From Phocaeicola fibrisolvens (GTDB taxonomy: Bacteria > Bacteroidota > Bacteroidia > Bacteroidales > Bacteroidaceae), in assembly GCF_025567125.1 (NCBI RefSeq), contig NZ_JAOQJI010000011.1:37950-101949 (forward strand): a DNA stretch of 64,000 bases, in the 5' to 3' direction. Numbering within the stretch: position 1 is the first letter of the stretch; each line of letters begins with the position of its first letter. Positions 8,387 to 16,238 of the stretch are shown here, one piece after another. The notes under the pieces are model-generated. The model searched no databases. It saw nothing but the letters and a program-made list of their open reading frames with translations, and was not told where the DNA came from. The translations under genes were made by a program, and so were the position numbers.

Positions 8387-9519
8387 AAGCTTATTATTTC
8401 TTTTATCAGTGATTTCACCATCGTAAACCGTTGTTCCACATTGTATTTCTGTCCTGTACCGGTCGATATAGAGAAATTGAATTTTTCATCATTAAATAAA
8501 CGAATCATTCCGGCCTTGAAGTCTTCTGCATTTTTCAACAGCAAATGCTGTTCTTCGTCGCTCAACCAAGCGATATTTACACTCAGCGTATCATATACCG
8601 ACTTGGATATAGGCTTTCTTTTGTCGGTAATCTTATATCGCTTACGGAATGTATCTTTTTTGAATATCTCATAACAGCACTCCATCGCCTTGTCAAAAGA
8701 GACCCGTATGTCATTTCTTTGTGCAGGAGTCATTTTATTTAATTCTCCCATCTTATCATTCAGAAACATATCCAAGTCGCCCATGTAATCCTGATAACCG
8801 ATAAAGAACGCCACAAACCGGTTGACAAAATCCCGATCTTGCATCCGCTTGCTTTTCACGGAATAATTGGTAGCCTTTTTAAAAGACTCCATATTGGCCA
8901 GCTCCTTTATAAATATTGCCGCAGGTCCCTGATTCAAAGCGTGACGCATTTCCTGGGGAGTTAAAGGTTCTCCCGCGGTATTCACACGTTGGAATATTAT
9001 GTATTTCACATCCAACGGAGTACCTTTACGCAAGGTGTTCATGGTGATTTTGAGCGATTTGATGCGCTTCACTTCAGGCCGTGCCAGTTGTGAAAAAGTC
9101 AAGCCTTCAAAATTTTTCAAGAACTGTAGTCCCTCCAGTTTCAAAGGTTCATCTTCCTTCAAAACAAAATCCCTTATCGCACAGATTCGTTGTAACCCGT
9201 CTATAATGGAAAGTTTTTGACTTACAGGGTCTTCACTAAAATAGAATGAGGGCAAAGGAAGTCCCAGCAGAATTGACTCTATCAGCCTGCTCTTTTTCAC
9301 GTTATCCCATACGTCAGCCGCACGCTGAAAATCAGGCTGCAAATCTATCTCATCGTTTTCCAGTTGTTCTATCAGCGAGCCTAAATTCACAGTCGATATA
9401 TCCACATCAATCTCATTGGGATTAAAAGGTTTGGTTATCACTTCCATTGACTTCCCTCCGTTAAGATCTTCTTCTTCTACTCCCAGTTCATTTTGTATTT
9501 TAAGGTCTTCCATACTCAT
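8383..9519 (-). CDS. DUF262 (ParB/GmrS-like) protein
   Basis: A 378-residue protein whose N-terminal domain matches DUF262: QPDFQR at 61-66, followed by DGLQR at 107-111, the family's DGQR-type signature in a ParB-like nuclease fold. DUF262 proteins occur in GmrSD-type restriction of modified DNA and in many defence islands. The usual C-terminal DUF1524 HNH domain is not evident; the tail looks helical. It is the first gene of a four-gene minus-strand operon with an ATPase, an unknown protein and a short HsdR-like peptide. Start at 9519; a second Met lies two codons on. Confidence 0.85.
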   Translation of the reverse strand: MSMEDLKIQNELGVEEEDLNGGKSMEVITKPFNPNEIDVDISTVNLGSLIEQLENDEIDLQPDFQRAADVWDNVKKSRLIESILLGLPLPSFYFSEDPVSQKLSIIDGLQRICAIRDFVLKEDEPLKLEGLQFLKNFEGLTFSQLARPEVKRIKSLKITMNTLRKGTPLDVKYIIFQRVNTAGEPLTPQEMRHALNQGPAAIFIKELANMESFKKATNYSVKSKRMQDRDFVNRFVAFFIGYQDYMGDLDMFLNDKMGELNKMTPAQRNDIRVSFDKAMECCYEIFKKDTFRKRYKITDKRKPISKSVYDTLSVNIAWLSDEEQHLLLKNAEDFKAGMIRLFNDEKFNFSISTGTGQKYNVEQRFTMVKSLIKEIISL

Positions 9520-9633
9520 AAGAAACTCATTCTATTTTAGCCAAATTCTTCAATCTCAGTTTACTCAACCGTCCCTGTTCCTTCAACTGTGTTTCAAACT
9601 CTAGCCACAAAGGCCATTAATCCGAATTATATA

Positions 9634-9641
9634 CAAAGATA
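9634..9641 (-). promoter_or_regulatory. promoter -7 box of the DUF262 operon
   Basis: TATCTTTG on the minus strand is an exact match to the Bacteroides -7 consensus TAnnTTTG and sits 115 bases before the DUF262 start. No good -33 TTTG is visible upstream. Confidence 0.55.
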
Positions 9642-9771
9642 TGGATTTAATCACATCAAGGGAAATAATAAATTAACTTTTTACGATTGTCACAAAAAGC
9701 CAACTTCCGCTTTTCCCAAACCTCCCGCCGAAGATACCCCATCCTCAAAGAATTTTCTACGTTTTCCGGCA

Positions 9772-9846
9772 GAGAAACATACGGTTTTCACGCGGAAAAC
9801 ATACGGCTCCGCCACGGGAAACGTACGGTTCCGGGAAGGGAAACAT
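9772..9846. repeat. 22-bp degenerate tandem repeat, about 3.4 copies
   Basis: Units begin at 9772, 9794, 9816 and 9838 (partial), each starting with a GGAAAC-like core followed by RTACGG. The period is exactly 22 bp although the sequence varies between units. A weaker fifth unit may precede it. Confidence 0.7.
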
Positions 9847-9848
9847 AA

Positions 9849-9890
9849 AAAAGTGCCTGAAGTTTCCGTAAAAACCTCCAGGCACTTTCC
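9849..9890 (-). terminator. terminator of mltF
   Basis: Inverted repeat AAGTGCCTG / CAGGCACTTT with a 19-nt interior, followed by a T-rich run on the minus strand, 23 bases after the mltF stop. Confidence 0.75.
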
Positions 9891-9912
9891 GAACAAGTTC
9901 CTTACTTGTCTT

Positions 9913-11286
9913 CTATTTCTTGATTTTCCGTTTGTAAAGCTCCGCCCGCGCCAGAATCTCCCGCACGAACTCATACGTATCGCTGCCGCGGAGATAGCCG
10001 TTCTTGCAGACGGGGTCCTGATAATATTCCTTGTTGCTCTTGAGCAGCATGTAATGGGCCACGTGGTGCTCCCACAGGTAACGGTTGCGGCCGTATTTCT
10101 CGGCCAGGGCCATGGCATCGGTCACATGGCCTATCCCGCAGTTGTAGGCGGCCAGGATGAACTTCGCCTGCTCTTCCTTGTCGGTTACCTTACTGAACGT
10201 GCGCTGCATGTTGGCGATGTATTTCACGGCGGCCTTGATGCTCTCTTCCGGGTCCTGCTCCTTGCCAGGCGGTACTCCCATCAAACGGGAGGTAGCAGGC
10301 ATGAGCTGCATCAGTCCCTTGGCTCCGGCCCACGACACCACGTTTGGATTGAAGTTCGATTCCGTATAGGCCAGGGAGGCCAGCAGACGCCAGTCCCACC
10401 CGATTTCCTTGGCATAGCGGCGGAACAGTGCATCGTAGTGGGAAATCTTGCCGTCTTTCACGGAAAGAATGGACCCGTGCGACGGACGCTTGGCCAGTTC
10501 GAAATAACGGCGGGCACTGGCCCGGAACTCCGGTGAATTGATGTTCTCCCGGTGCCACTTGTCGGCTGCGGCGGCCAGCTGGGGCGAGGTCTTACGCACA
10601 GCCCACGATGAACGCTGGTCGAAGCTGATAGCCAGCTTGATGTCCAGCACCGGATAATAGGTTCGGTTGATTTTGGCGATTTCGTCGGTGGCCACCGTAT
10701 AGTCGATACGGCCCTCCGCCACCCACGTAATCAGGTCTTCCGACGAAACACTGTCGGAGGAGACCTCACAGATGTCGATGCCGCCTCCCAGCTCCCGGTT
10801 CAGGTTCTCCAGCCGGGTACGGTATTTTCCGGAGTTGACATAGACCTTCTTCCCCACCAGCTCCGTCACGTCTTTCAGGGCTTCCTTTCCGCGCCGCTGC
10901 ACGATGACCTGGCGAGTGATGTCTTCCTCCCCGCAATAAATCAGACTGTCTTTCAGGGCGTTGGTCATGATGAGGTTATAGGCCACCAGGTCGCCTGCCC
11001 CACTGAGCAGACTGTCCACCAGCCCTTCTTCGTCTTTCACCACCTTTACCTTCAGGGTCAGGCCGAGCGACTTGGCAAACTGCTGGGCCAGTTCGTACTG
11101 GAATCCCATGGGTTCGCCGCGGTAGTTGAAGTACGACACGGAACTGTTGACCGTGAGCACCACCAGTTCTTTCTTCTCCAGTATCTGCGGCAAGTCGACC
11201 GCCACCTCCTCCGTCTTCTTTTCCGGCTGACAGGAAAAGAGCAGCAGCGCCATCGCCCCTACCAGACATCCGATCCAGGTTTTCAT
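9913..11286 (-). CDS. mltF: membrane-bound lytic murein transglycosylase MltF-like lipoprotein
   Basis: A 457-residue lipoprotein with lipobox Cys19 (LFSC). Residues about 35-265 form a family 3 periplasmic solute-binding-like domain. Residues about 285-440 are the SLT goose-type lysozyme domain, with catalytic Glu309 in YTESNF and the conserved GAKGLMQLMP. It cleaves peptidoglycan glycan strands, releasing anhydro-muropeptides, and acts at the envelope. Its start overlaps the udk stop by four bases, so the two are co-translated although their functions are unrelated. Architecture and length fit MltF. Confidence 0.93.
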   Translation of the reverse strand: MKTWIGCLVGAMALLLFSCQPEKKTEEVAVDLPQILEKKELVVLTVNSSVSYFNYRGEPMGFQYELAQQFAKSLGLTLKVKVVKDEEGLVDSLLSGAGDLVAYNLIMTNALKDSLIYCGEEDITRQVIVQRRGKEALKDVTELVGKKVYVNSGKYRTRLENLNRELGGGIDICEVSSDSVSSEDLITWVAEGRIDYTVATDEIAKINRTYYPVLDIKLAISFDQRSSWAVRKTSPQLAAAADKWHRENINSPEFRASARRYFELAKRPSHGSILSVKDGKISHYDALFRRYAKEIGWDWRLLASLAYTESNFNPNVVSWAGAKGLMQLMPATSRLMGVPPGKEQDPEESIKAAVKYIANMQRTFSKVTDKEEQAKFILAAYNCGIGHVTDAMALAEKYGRNRYLWEHHVAHYMLLKSNKEYYQDPVCKNGYLRGSDTYEFVREILARAELYKRKIKK

Positions 11287-11894
11287 CGGTCGACGATTTT
11301 TTCGATGTACATTTTCAGAATCTCAATGGCTTTTTCATTGTGTCCTCCCTGCGGGACAATCAGGTCGGCAATCCGCTTGGCCGGCTCGATGAACTCCAGG
11401 TGCATGGGTTTCAGCACCCGCACGTAACGGTCCATCACGGCCTCCGCCGTACGTCCGCGTTCAATCACATCCCGCTGGATGACACGTATCAGACGTTCGT
11501 CGGGGTCGGCATCCACAAAGATGCGCAGGTCCATCTGCTTGCAGAGACGACGGTCGCTCAGGGCCAGAATCCCTTCGATGATGACCACCTTGCGCGGCTC
11601 TACATGAATGGTCTCCTTCTGGCGGGTACAGGTCAGGTAGGAATACACGGGCTGTTCGATGGCCTCGCCCCGGCGCAGCATCTCCACGTGCTTCGAAAGC
11701 AAATCCCAGTCGAAGGCAGAAGGATGGTCGAAGTTGATGTTCTGCCGTTCTTCCACGGGCACATGGCTGCTGTCCTTGTAATATGAGTCGAGCGGAAGCA
11801 CTGCCACTTCGTTTTCCGGCAGACTTTCTACAATCCGTCGCACCACAGTTGTTTTCCCGGAGCCTGTTCCTCCTGCAATTCCAATGATAATCAT
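11283..11894 (-). CDS. udk: uridine kinase
   Basis: A 203-residue P-loop kinase phosphorylating uridine and cytidine in pyrimidine salvage. The N-terminus MIIIGIAGGTGSGKTT contains the Walker A motif. LDSYYKD and the DHPSAFDWDLL substrate-binding segment are typical. I start at ATG 11894; a TTG four codons upstream would add MKQV, which homologues lack. It is translationally coupled to mltF downstream (ATGA). Confidence 0.94.
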   Translation of the reverse strand: MIIIGIAGGTGSGKTTVVRRIVESLPENEVAVLPLDSYYKDSSHVPVEERQNINFDHPSAFDWDLLSKHVEMLRRGEAIEQPVYSYLTCTRQKETIHVEPRKVVIIEGILALSDRRLCKQMDLRIFVDADPDERLIRVIQRDVIERGRTAEAVMDRYVRVLKPMHLEFIEPAKRIADLIVPQGGHNEKAIEILKMYIEKIVDR

Positions 11895-11897
11895 AAC

Positions 11898-11925
11898 TTG
11901 TTTCAATAATTAATTTCTATATTTG
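11898..11925 (+). promoter_or_regulatory. promoter of the Dabb-thioesterase pair
   Basis: TTG at 11898-11900 and TATATTTG at 11918-11925, a Bacteroides-type promoter 40 bases before the Dabb gene. It lies in the divergent gap from udk. Confidence 0.6.
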
Positions 11926-11964
11926 CAATACACAAAAATACGAAAATCATAAAAACAAACAAAC

Positions 11965-12264
11965 ATGGTCAAACACATTGTTCTATTCAAACTGAAAGAA
12001 AGTCTTTCTGCGGCTGAAAAAGCCGACATCATGCACCGTTTCAAGGCGGCTATCGAGGCCCTTCCGGCCACCATTCCTTTTATCCGCGACATCCATGTGG
12101 GACTGAACGAGAACCCGGCAGAGACATGGGACATCTGCCTGGACAGCAGTTTCGACACCCTCGACGACGTAAAAGCCTATTCCATCCATCCGGCCCACGT
12201 GGCTGCGGCGGGTATCCTGAAAGAGGCCAAGGAAAATCGGGCCTGCGTGGACTATACCCTCTAA
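11965..12264 (+). CDS. Dabb (stress-responsive alpha/beta barrel) family protein
   Basis: A 99-residue single-domain protein. It starts MVKHIVLFKLK and has the mid-protein pattern HVGLNENP, then WDICLDSSFDTLDDVKAY, then HPAHV, typical of Dabb ferredoxin-like dimeric barrels. Family members range from small stress proteins to cyclases; no catalytic role can be assigned here. It is followed after 19 bases by a thioesterase gene on the same strand and has its own promoter. Confidence 0.88.
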   Translation: MVKHIVLFKLKESLSAAEKADIMHRFKAAIEALPATIPFIRDIHVGLNENPAETWDICLDSSFDTLDDVKAYSIHPAHVAAAGILKEAKENRACVDYTL

Positions 12265-12283
12265 CCTTCCAACCTCGACGCAC

Positions 12284-12769
12284 ATGGAAAAGATTATCAA
12301 TCCCTGGAAAGGAATAGAAGGCTATTACTGTTTCGGATGTGCTCCCCACAACGAGGACGGACTGAAAATGGAGTTTTACGAGGACGGAGAAGAGATTGTG
12401 TGCCTGTGGAAACCGGAGGCCCGCTTCCAAGGCTGGGTGAACACCCTGCACGGGGGCATACAGGCCACGATGCTCGACGAAATCTGTGCCTGGGTCATCG
12501 CCCGCAAGATGCAGACTTCGGGGGTGACTTCCCGCATGGAAACGCACTACCTGAAGCCGGTGCATACCACCGACTCGCATCTCACGCTCCGAGCGCGGCT
12601 GAAAGAAGTGAAACGGCACTTCGCATTCATCGAAGCGGGCATCTTCGACGAGCACGACCAGCTCTGCACCAAGGCCGTATGCACCTATTACCTCTTCTCG
12701 AAGGAAAAAGCGGAAAAGGAAATGTGCTTCAAGGGCTGCTATACGGAAAAAGAGGTGGAGAATTTATAA
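12284..12769 (+). CDS. PaaI-type hotdog-fold thioesterase
   Basis: A 161-residue acyl-CoA thioesterase-like protein. The hotdog signature W-x-NTLHGGIQATMLDE lies near residues 50-65; the HGG turn and the following Asp/Glu correspond to the PaaI active-site region. The family hydrolyses aryl- or acyl-CoA thioesters; the substrate is unknown. The N-terminus has a CFGC pair. It is the second gene of a two-gene unit with the Dabb protein. Confidence 0.87.
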   Translation: MEKIINPWKGIEGYYCFGCAPHNEDGLKMEFYEDGEEIVCLWKPEARFQGWVNTLHGGIQATMLDEICAWVIARKMQTSGVTSRMETHYLKPVHTTDSHLTLRARLKEVKRHFAFIEAGIFDEHDQLCTKAVCTYYLFSKEKAEKEMCFKGCYTEKEVENL

Positions 12770-12804
12770 AACTGACAGCAAAACTGACTTTTTCCTGATA
12801 AATA

Positions 12805-12836
12805 TTTGCTTTTTCAAATCTTATCTTATAATTTTG
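12805..12836 (+). promoter_or_regulatory. his operon promoter
   Basis: TTTG at 12805-12808, a 20-bp spacer, and TAATTTTG at 12829-12836: a full match to the Bacteroides promoter consensus. Transcription should begin near 12843, just ahead of the leader peptide. Confidence 0.8.
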
Positions 12837-12857
12837 TCGCAACAAAAGAAAGAAAAT

Positions 12858-12920
12858 ATGATTTTAAATACTGTACATCATCGCCATCATCATTTCCTAA
12901 CGGTTCACACGGTAGGCTGA
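12858..12920 (+). CDS. hisL: histidine operon leader peptide
   Basis: A 20-codon frame from ATG 12858 to TGA 12920. Six of its codons are His: 7, 8, 10, 11, 12 and 17, with only an Arg breaking the run. It lies between the his promoter and the attenuator upstream of hisG and has the AAAGAAAG purine stretch ahead of its ATG. Ribosome stalling at these codons when charged tRNA-His is scarce would set the fold of the downstream leader. The His density leaves little doubt about the role. Confidence 0.92.
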   Translation: MILNTVHHRHHHFLTVHTVG

Positions 12921-12998
12921 GAAGGCGTGTAGTTACAGAAAAGAGATAAGATAACAAAAAAGGCTTGCCGTTAGGAATCATCCCGGTAAGCCTTTTTT
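12896..12998 (+). promoter_or_regulatory. his attenuator with competing hairpins
   Basis: The terminator pairs AAAAAGGCTTGCCG (12957-12970) with CGGTAAGCCTTTTT (12984-12997), ending in a U run. A competing pairing joins CCTAACGG (12896-12903, inside the leader frame) to CCGTTAGG (12968-12975), which overlaps the terminator's left arm. ACACG/CGTGT can form a smaller hairpin between them. This is the geometry of ribosome-controlled attenuation; the exact order of events is not resolved. Confidence 0.82.
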
Positions 12999-13026
12999 TA
13001 TTTGGACACTTTAACCGAAAAACAAC

Positions 13027-13878
13027 ATGTTAAGAATTGCCGTACAATCCAAAGGGCGTTTGTTTGAAGACACAATGGCCCTGTTCACAGAAGCCGACAT
13101 CAAGCTGTCTACTTCCAAACGTACCTTGCTGACACAATCTACCAACTTCCCCGTGGAGGTGCTCTTCCTGCGCGACGACGACATTCCGCAGTGTGTGGCC
13201 AACGGCGTGGCCGACCTGGGCATCGTGGGGGAAAACGAGTTCGTGGAACGTGCCGAAGAAGCTGAAATCGTTCACCGACTGGGATTCAGCAAATGCCGTC
13301 TCTCGCTGGCCATCCATAAGGAGAGCGAATACGACGGGCTGCAGTGGTTCAACCACAAGAAGATTGCCACTTCCTACCCGCACATTCTGAAGAACTTCCT
13401 GAACGAGCAGCAGATTGAGGCGGATATCCATGTCATCACGGGCTCGGTGGAGATATCTCCGGCCATCGGACTGGCGGATGCCATCTTCGATATCGTCAGC
13501 TCGGGCTCTACCCTCATCAGCAACAACCTGAAAGAGGTGGAAGTGGTGATGAAGAGTGAGGCTTTGCTCATCGGCAACAAGAACCTGTCGGCAGAAAAGA
13601 AGGAAATCCTTCAGGAGCTGTTGTTCCGCATCGATGCCGTGAAGACAGCCGAAGACAAGAAATACGTGCTGATGAACGTGCCTACCGACAAGGTGAAGGA
13701 CATCGTGGAGGTACTGCCGGGCATCAAGAGTCCCACTATCATGCCGCTGGCCACGGAAGGATGGAGCAGCATCCACACCGTCATCGACCAGAAACGTTTC
13801 TGGGAAATCATCGGCAAGCTGAAGGCCATCGGGGCACAGGGTATCCTGGTACTCCCCATCGAGAAAATGATACTTTAA
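13027..13878 (+). CDS. hisG: ATP phosphoribosyltransferase (long form)
   Basis: First enzyme of histidine synthesis, joining ATP and PRPP. The 283-residue length is the long, homohexameric form with the C-terminal ACT-like regulatory domain (about 205-283), so it does not need HisZ and is expected to be feedback-inhibited by histidine. The N-terminal MLRIAVQSKGRL and the mid-protein DAIFDIVSSGSTL phosphate-binding segment are characteristic. First structural gene after the His attenuator. Confidence 0.97.
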   Translation: MLRIAVQSKGRLFEDTMALFTEADIKLSTSKRTLLTQSTNFPVEVLFLRDDDIPQCVANGVADLGIVGENEFVERAEEAEIVHRLGFSKCRLSLAIHKESEYDGLQWFNHKKIATSYPHILKNFLNEQQIEADIHVITGSVEISPAIGLADAIFDIVSSGSTLISNNLKEVEVVMKSEALLIGNKNLSAEKKEILQELLFRIDAVKTAEDKKYVLMNVPTDKVKDIVEVLPGIKSPTIMPLATEGWSSIHTVIDQKRFWEIIGKLKAIGAQGILVLPIEKMIL

Positions 13879-13908
13879 CCGTTGAATCATTTCACACCAA
13901 ATGCTACT

Positions 13909-15192
13909 ATGAACATCATTACTTATCCTGAGAAAAGTACATGGGCCGACTTGCTAAAACGGCCTACTCTCCAGACGGAATCGCTGCGGGAGACGGTACT
14001 CGAAATATTGAACCGCATCAAGTTTGAAGGCGACAAGGCCGTGCGGGAGTATGAAGAGAAATTCGACAAGGTGCGGCTGGATTCCCTGCAGGTGAGCGAG
14101 GCGGAAATCACCGAAGCGGAAAAGAAGGTCAGCATCGAACTGAAGGCGGCCATCACACTGGCCTACAAGAACATCCACACCTTCCACGCGGCACAGGTGT
14201 TCCAAGGGAAGAAGATTACCACCCTGCCGGGCGTCACTTGCTGGCAGAAGGCGGTGCCCATCGAAAAGGTGGGACTGTACATTCCCGGCGGAACGGCTCC
14301 TCTCTTCTCGACAGTGCTGATGCTGGCTACTCCGGCACAGATTGCGGGCTGCAAGGAAATCATTCTCTGTACCCCGCCCGACAAGGCAGGAAAGATTCAT
14401 CCGGCCATCCTGTATGCGGCCAAACTGGCAGGCATCAACCGTATCTTCAAGGCGGGGGGCGTACAGGCTATCGGGGCCATGGCCTATGGCACGGAGAGCA
14501 TCCCGAAAGTATATAAGATATTTGGTCCGGGCAACCAGTATGTCACGGCGGCCAAGCAGCAGGTTTCCCTGCGCGACGTGGCCATCGACATGCCGGCAGG
14601 TCCGTCGGAAGTAGCGGTACTGGCCGACGAAACCGCCAACCCGGTCTTCGTGGCAGCCGACCTGCTTTCCCAGGCGGAACACGGCGTAGACAGTCAGGCC
14701 CTCCTGATTACTACAAGCGAAACCTTGCTGAAAGCGACCATGCAGGAGGTGGAGCGCCAGTTGGACGTGCTGCCGCGCAAGGAAATCGCCAGCCGCTCCC
14801 TGGCGGCCAGCAAACTGATTCTGGTGAAGGACATGGACGAGGCGGTGGCCATGGTCAACGAGTATGCGCCGGAACACCTGATTATCGAAACCAAGGACTA
14901 CCTGGAAGTCAGCGAACGGATTGTCAATGCGGGCTCGGTATTCCTGGGATATTATTCGCCGGAAAGTGCGGGCGACTATGCTTCGGGCACCAACCACACG
15001 CTGCCGACCAACGGCTATGCCAAAGCGTACAGCGGAGTGAGTCTGGACAGCTTCATCCGCAAAATCACGTTCCAGGAAATCACGCCCGAAGGCATCGCCA
15101 TGATTGGCCCGGCCATTGAGGTGATGGCGGCCAACGAGCAGCTGGACGGCCACAAAAATGCAATCTCCGTACGTTTAAAGAAAGAATCATGA
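13909..15192 (+). CDS. hisD: histidinol dehydrogenase
   Basis: Zinc enzyme making the last two NAD-dependent oxidations from L-histidinol to histidine. The 427-residue length is standard. Recognisable blocks are the IFGPGNQYVTAAKQ segment, DMPAGPSEV, and the catalytic SQAEHG and PTNGYAK regions. I start at ATG 13909 (MNIITYPE); an in-frame TTG nine codons earlier is unlikely. It is 30 bases from hisG, and its stop overlaps the hisC start (ATGA). Confidence 0.97.
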   Translation: MNIITYPEKSTWADLLKRPTLQTESLRETVLEILNRIKFEGDKAVREYEEKFDKVRLDSLQVSEAEITEAEKKVSIELKAAITLAYKNIHTFHAAQVFQGKKITTLPGVTCWQKAVPIEKVGLYIPGGTAPLFSTVLMLATPAQIAGCKEIILCTPPDKAGKIHPAILYAAKLAGINRIFKAGGVQAIGAMAYGTESIPKVYKIFGPGNQYVTAAKQQVSLRDVAIDMPAGPSEVAVLADETANPVFVAADLLSQAEHGVDSQALLITTSETLLKATMQEVERQLDVLPRKEIASRSLAASKLILVKDMDEAVAMVNEYAPEHLIIETKDYLEVSERIVNAGSVFLGYYSPESAGDYASGTNHTLPTNGYAKAYSGVSLDSFIRKITFQEITPEGIAMIGPAIEVMAANEQLDGHKNAISVRLKKES

Positions 15193-16238
15193 AACCATTG
15201 AAAGAACTTACGCGGCCGAACATCTGGGCCTTGAAGCCTTATTCTTCGGCACGCGACGAATATAGCGGGAAAGAGGCATCGGTGTTTCTGGATGCCAACG
15301 AGAATCCTTACAACACGCCCAACAACCGGTACCCGGACCCGCTGCAACGGGAATTGAAAGGGCTGATCGGGCGTATCAAGAAGGTATCGCCCGAGCATAT
15401 CTTCCTGGGCAACGGCAGCGATGAAGCCATCGACCTTCCTTTCCGGGCGTTCTGCCGTCCGGGCATCGACAACGTGGTGGCCATCGAGCCGACCTACGGC
15501 ATGTATCAGGTCTGTGCCGATGTCAACGACGTGGAGTACCGCAAGGTGCAGCTCGACGCGAATTTCCAGTTCAAGGCTGCCGACCTGCTGGCGGCTGCCA
15601 ACGAGCACACCAAACTGATTTTCCTCTGCTCGCCCAACAACCCGACGGGCAACAACCTGTGCCGGGAAGAGATTCTGACCCTGCTCCGGCAGTTCGAAGG
15701 ACTGGTCATCGTGGACGAGGCGTATGCGGATTTCTCCGACCAGCCGTCGTTCCTGTCACAGCTCGACGAGTTCCCGAACCTGATTATCCTGCAGACCTTC
15801 TCGAAGGCCTGGGGCTGTGCGGCCATCCGTCTGGGCATGGCGTTCGCTTCCAAGGAAATCATCGACCTGCTGAACAAAATCAAATATCCTTACAATGTGA
15901 ACCGGCTGACACAGCAGGAAGCCATCCGGATGACTGAAAAGCACTATCAGGTGCAGCAATGGGTAGGTTCGTTGCTGAAAGAACGTACGCGGCTGATGAC
16001 CGAATTTAAGAAACTGCCGTGCTGCGAGCACATCTACCCCACCGACGCGAATTTCTTCCTCACCCGGGTGAGCAACGCCAAGAAAATCTACGACTACCTG
16101 GTAGACAGAGGCATCATCGTCCGCAACCGGAGCAACGTGGCCTTGTGCCACAACTGCCTGCGCATCACCATCGGTACGCATCCGGAGAACGATGCGCTGC
16201 TGGAGGCCCTGAAAAACTACAAGGAGGAGGAAGCATGA
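15189..16238 (+). CDS. hisC: histidinol-phosphate aminotransferase
   Basis: PLP-dependent fold type I aminotransferase converting imidazole acetol phosphate to histidinol phosphate with glutamate. The 349 residues include FLGNGSDEAID, SPNNPTGN, the VDEAY Asp/Tyr pair and the PLP lysine in TFSKAWGCAAIRLG. It is coupled by four-base overlaps to hisD upstream and hisB downstream. Confidence 0.97.
   Translation: MKPLKELTRPNIWALKPYSSARDEYSGKEASVFLDANENPYNTPNNRYPDPLQRELKGLIGRIKKVSPEHIFLGNGSDEAIDLPFRAFCRPGIDNVVAIEPTYGMYQVCADVNDVEYRKVQLDANFQFKAADLLAAANEHTKLIFLCSPNNPTGNNLCREEILTLLRQFEGLVIVDEAYADFSDQPSFLSQLDEFPNLIILQTFSKAWGCAAIRLGMAFASKEIIDLLNKIKYPYNVNRLTQQEAIRMTEKHYQVQQWVGSLLKERTRLMTEFKKLPCCEHIYPTDANFFLTRVSNAKKIYDYLVDRGIIVRNRSNVALCHNCLRITIGTHPENDALLEALKNYKEEEA

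Larger units (their letters stand above)
9520..9912. other. intergenic region with promoter, gene scrap, tandem repeats and terminator
   Basis: From right to left on the minus strand it holds the mltF terminator hairpin, about 3.4 copies of a 22-bp degenerate tandem repeat, the promoter of the DUF262 operon, and a 27-codon open stretch (ending in KNLAKIE, stop just before 9520) with no usual start codon. I do not recognise that stretch. Confidence 0.6.

Noticed and set aside
9520..9605. 27-codon frame before DUF262 as a gene
   Set aside because: No normal start codon and no recognisable family; noted only as a possible scrap.
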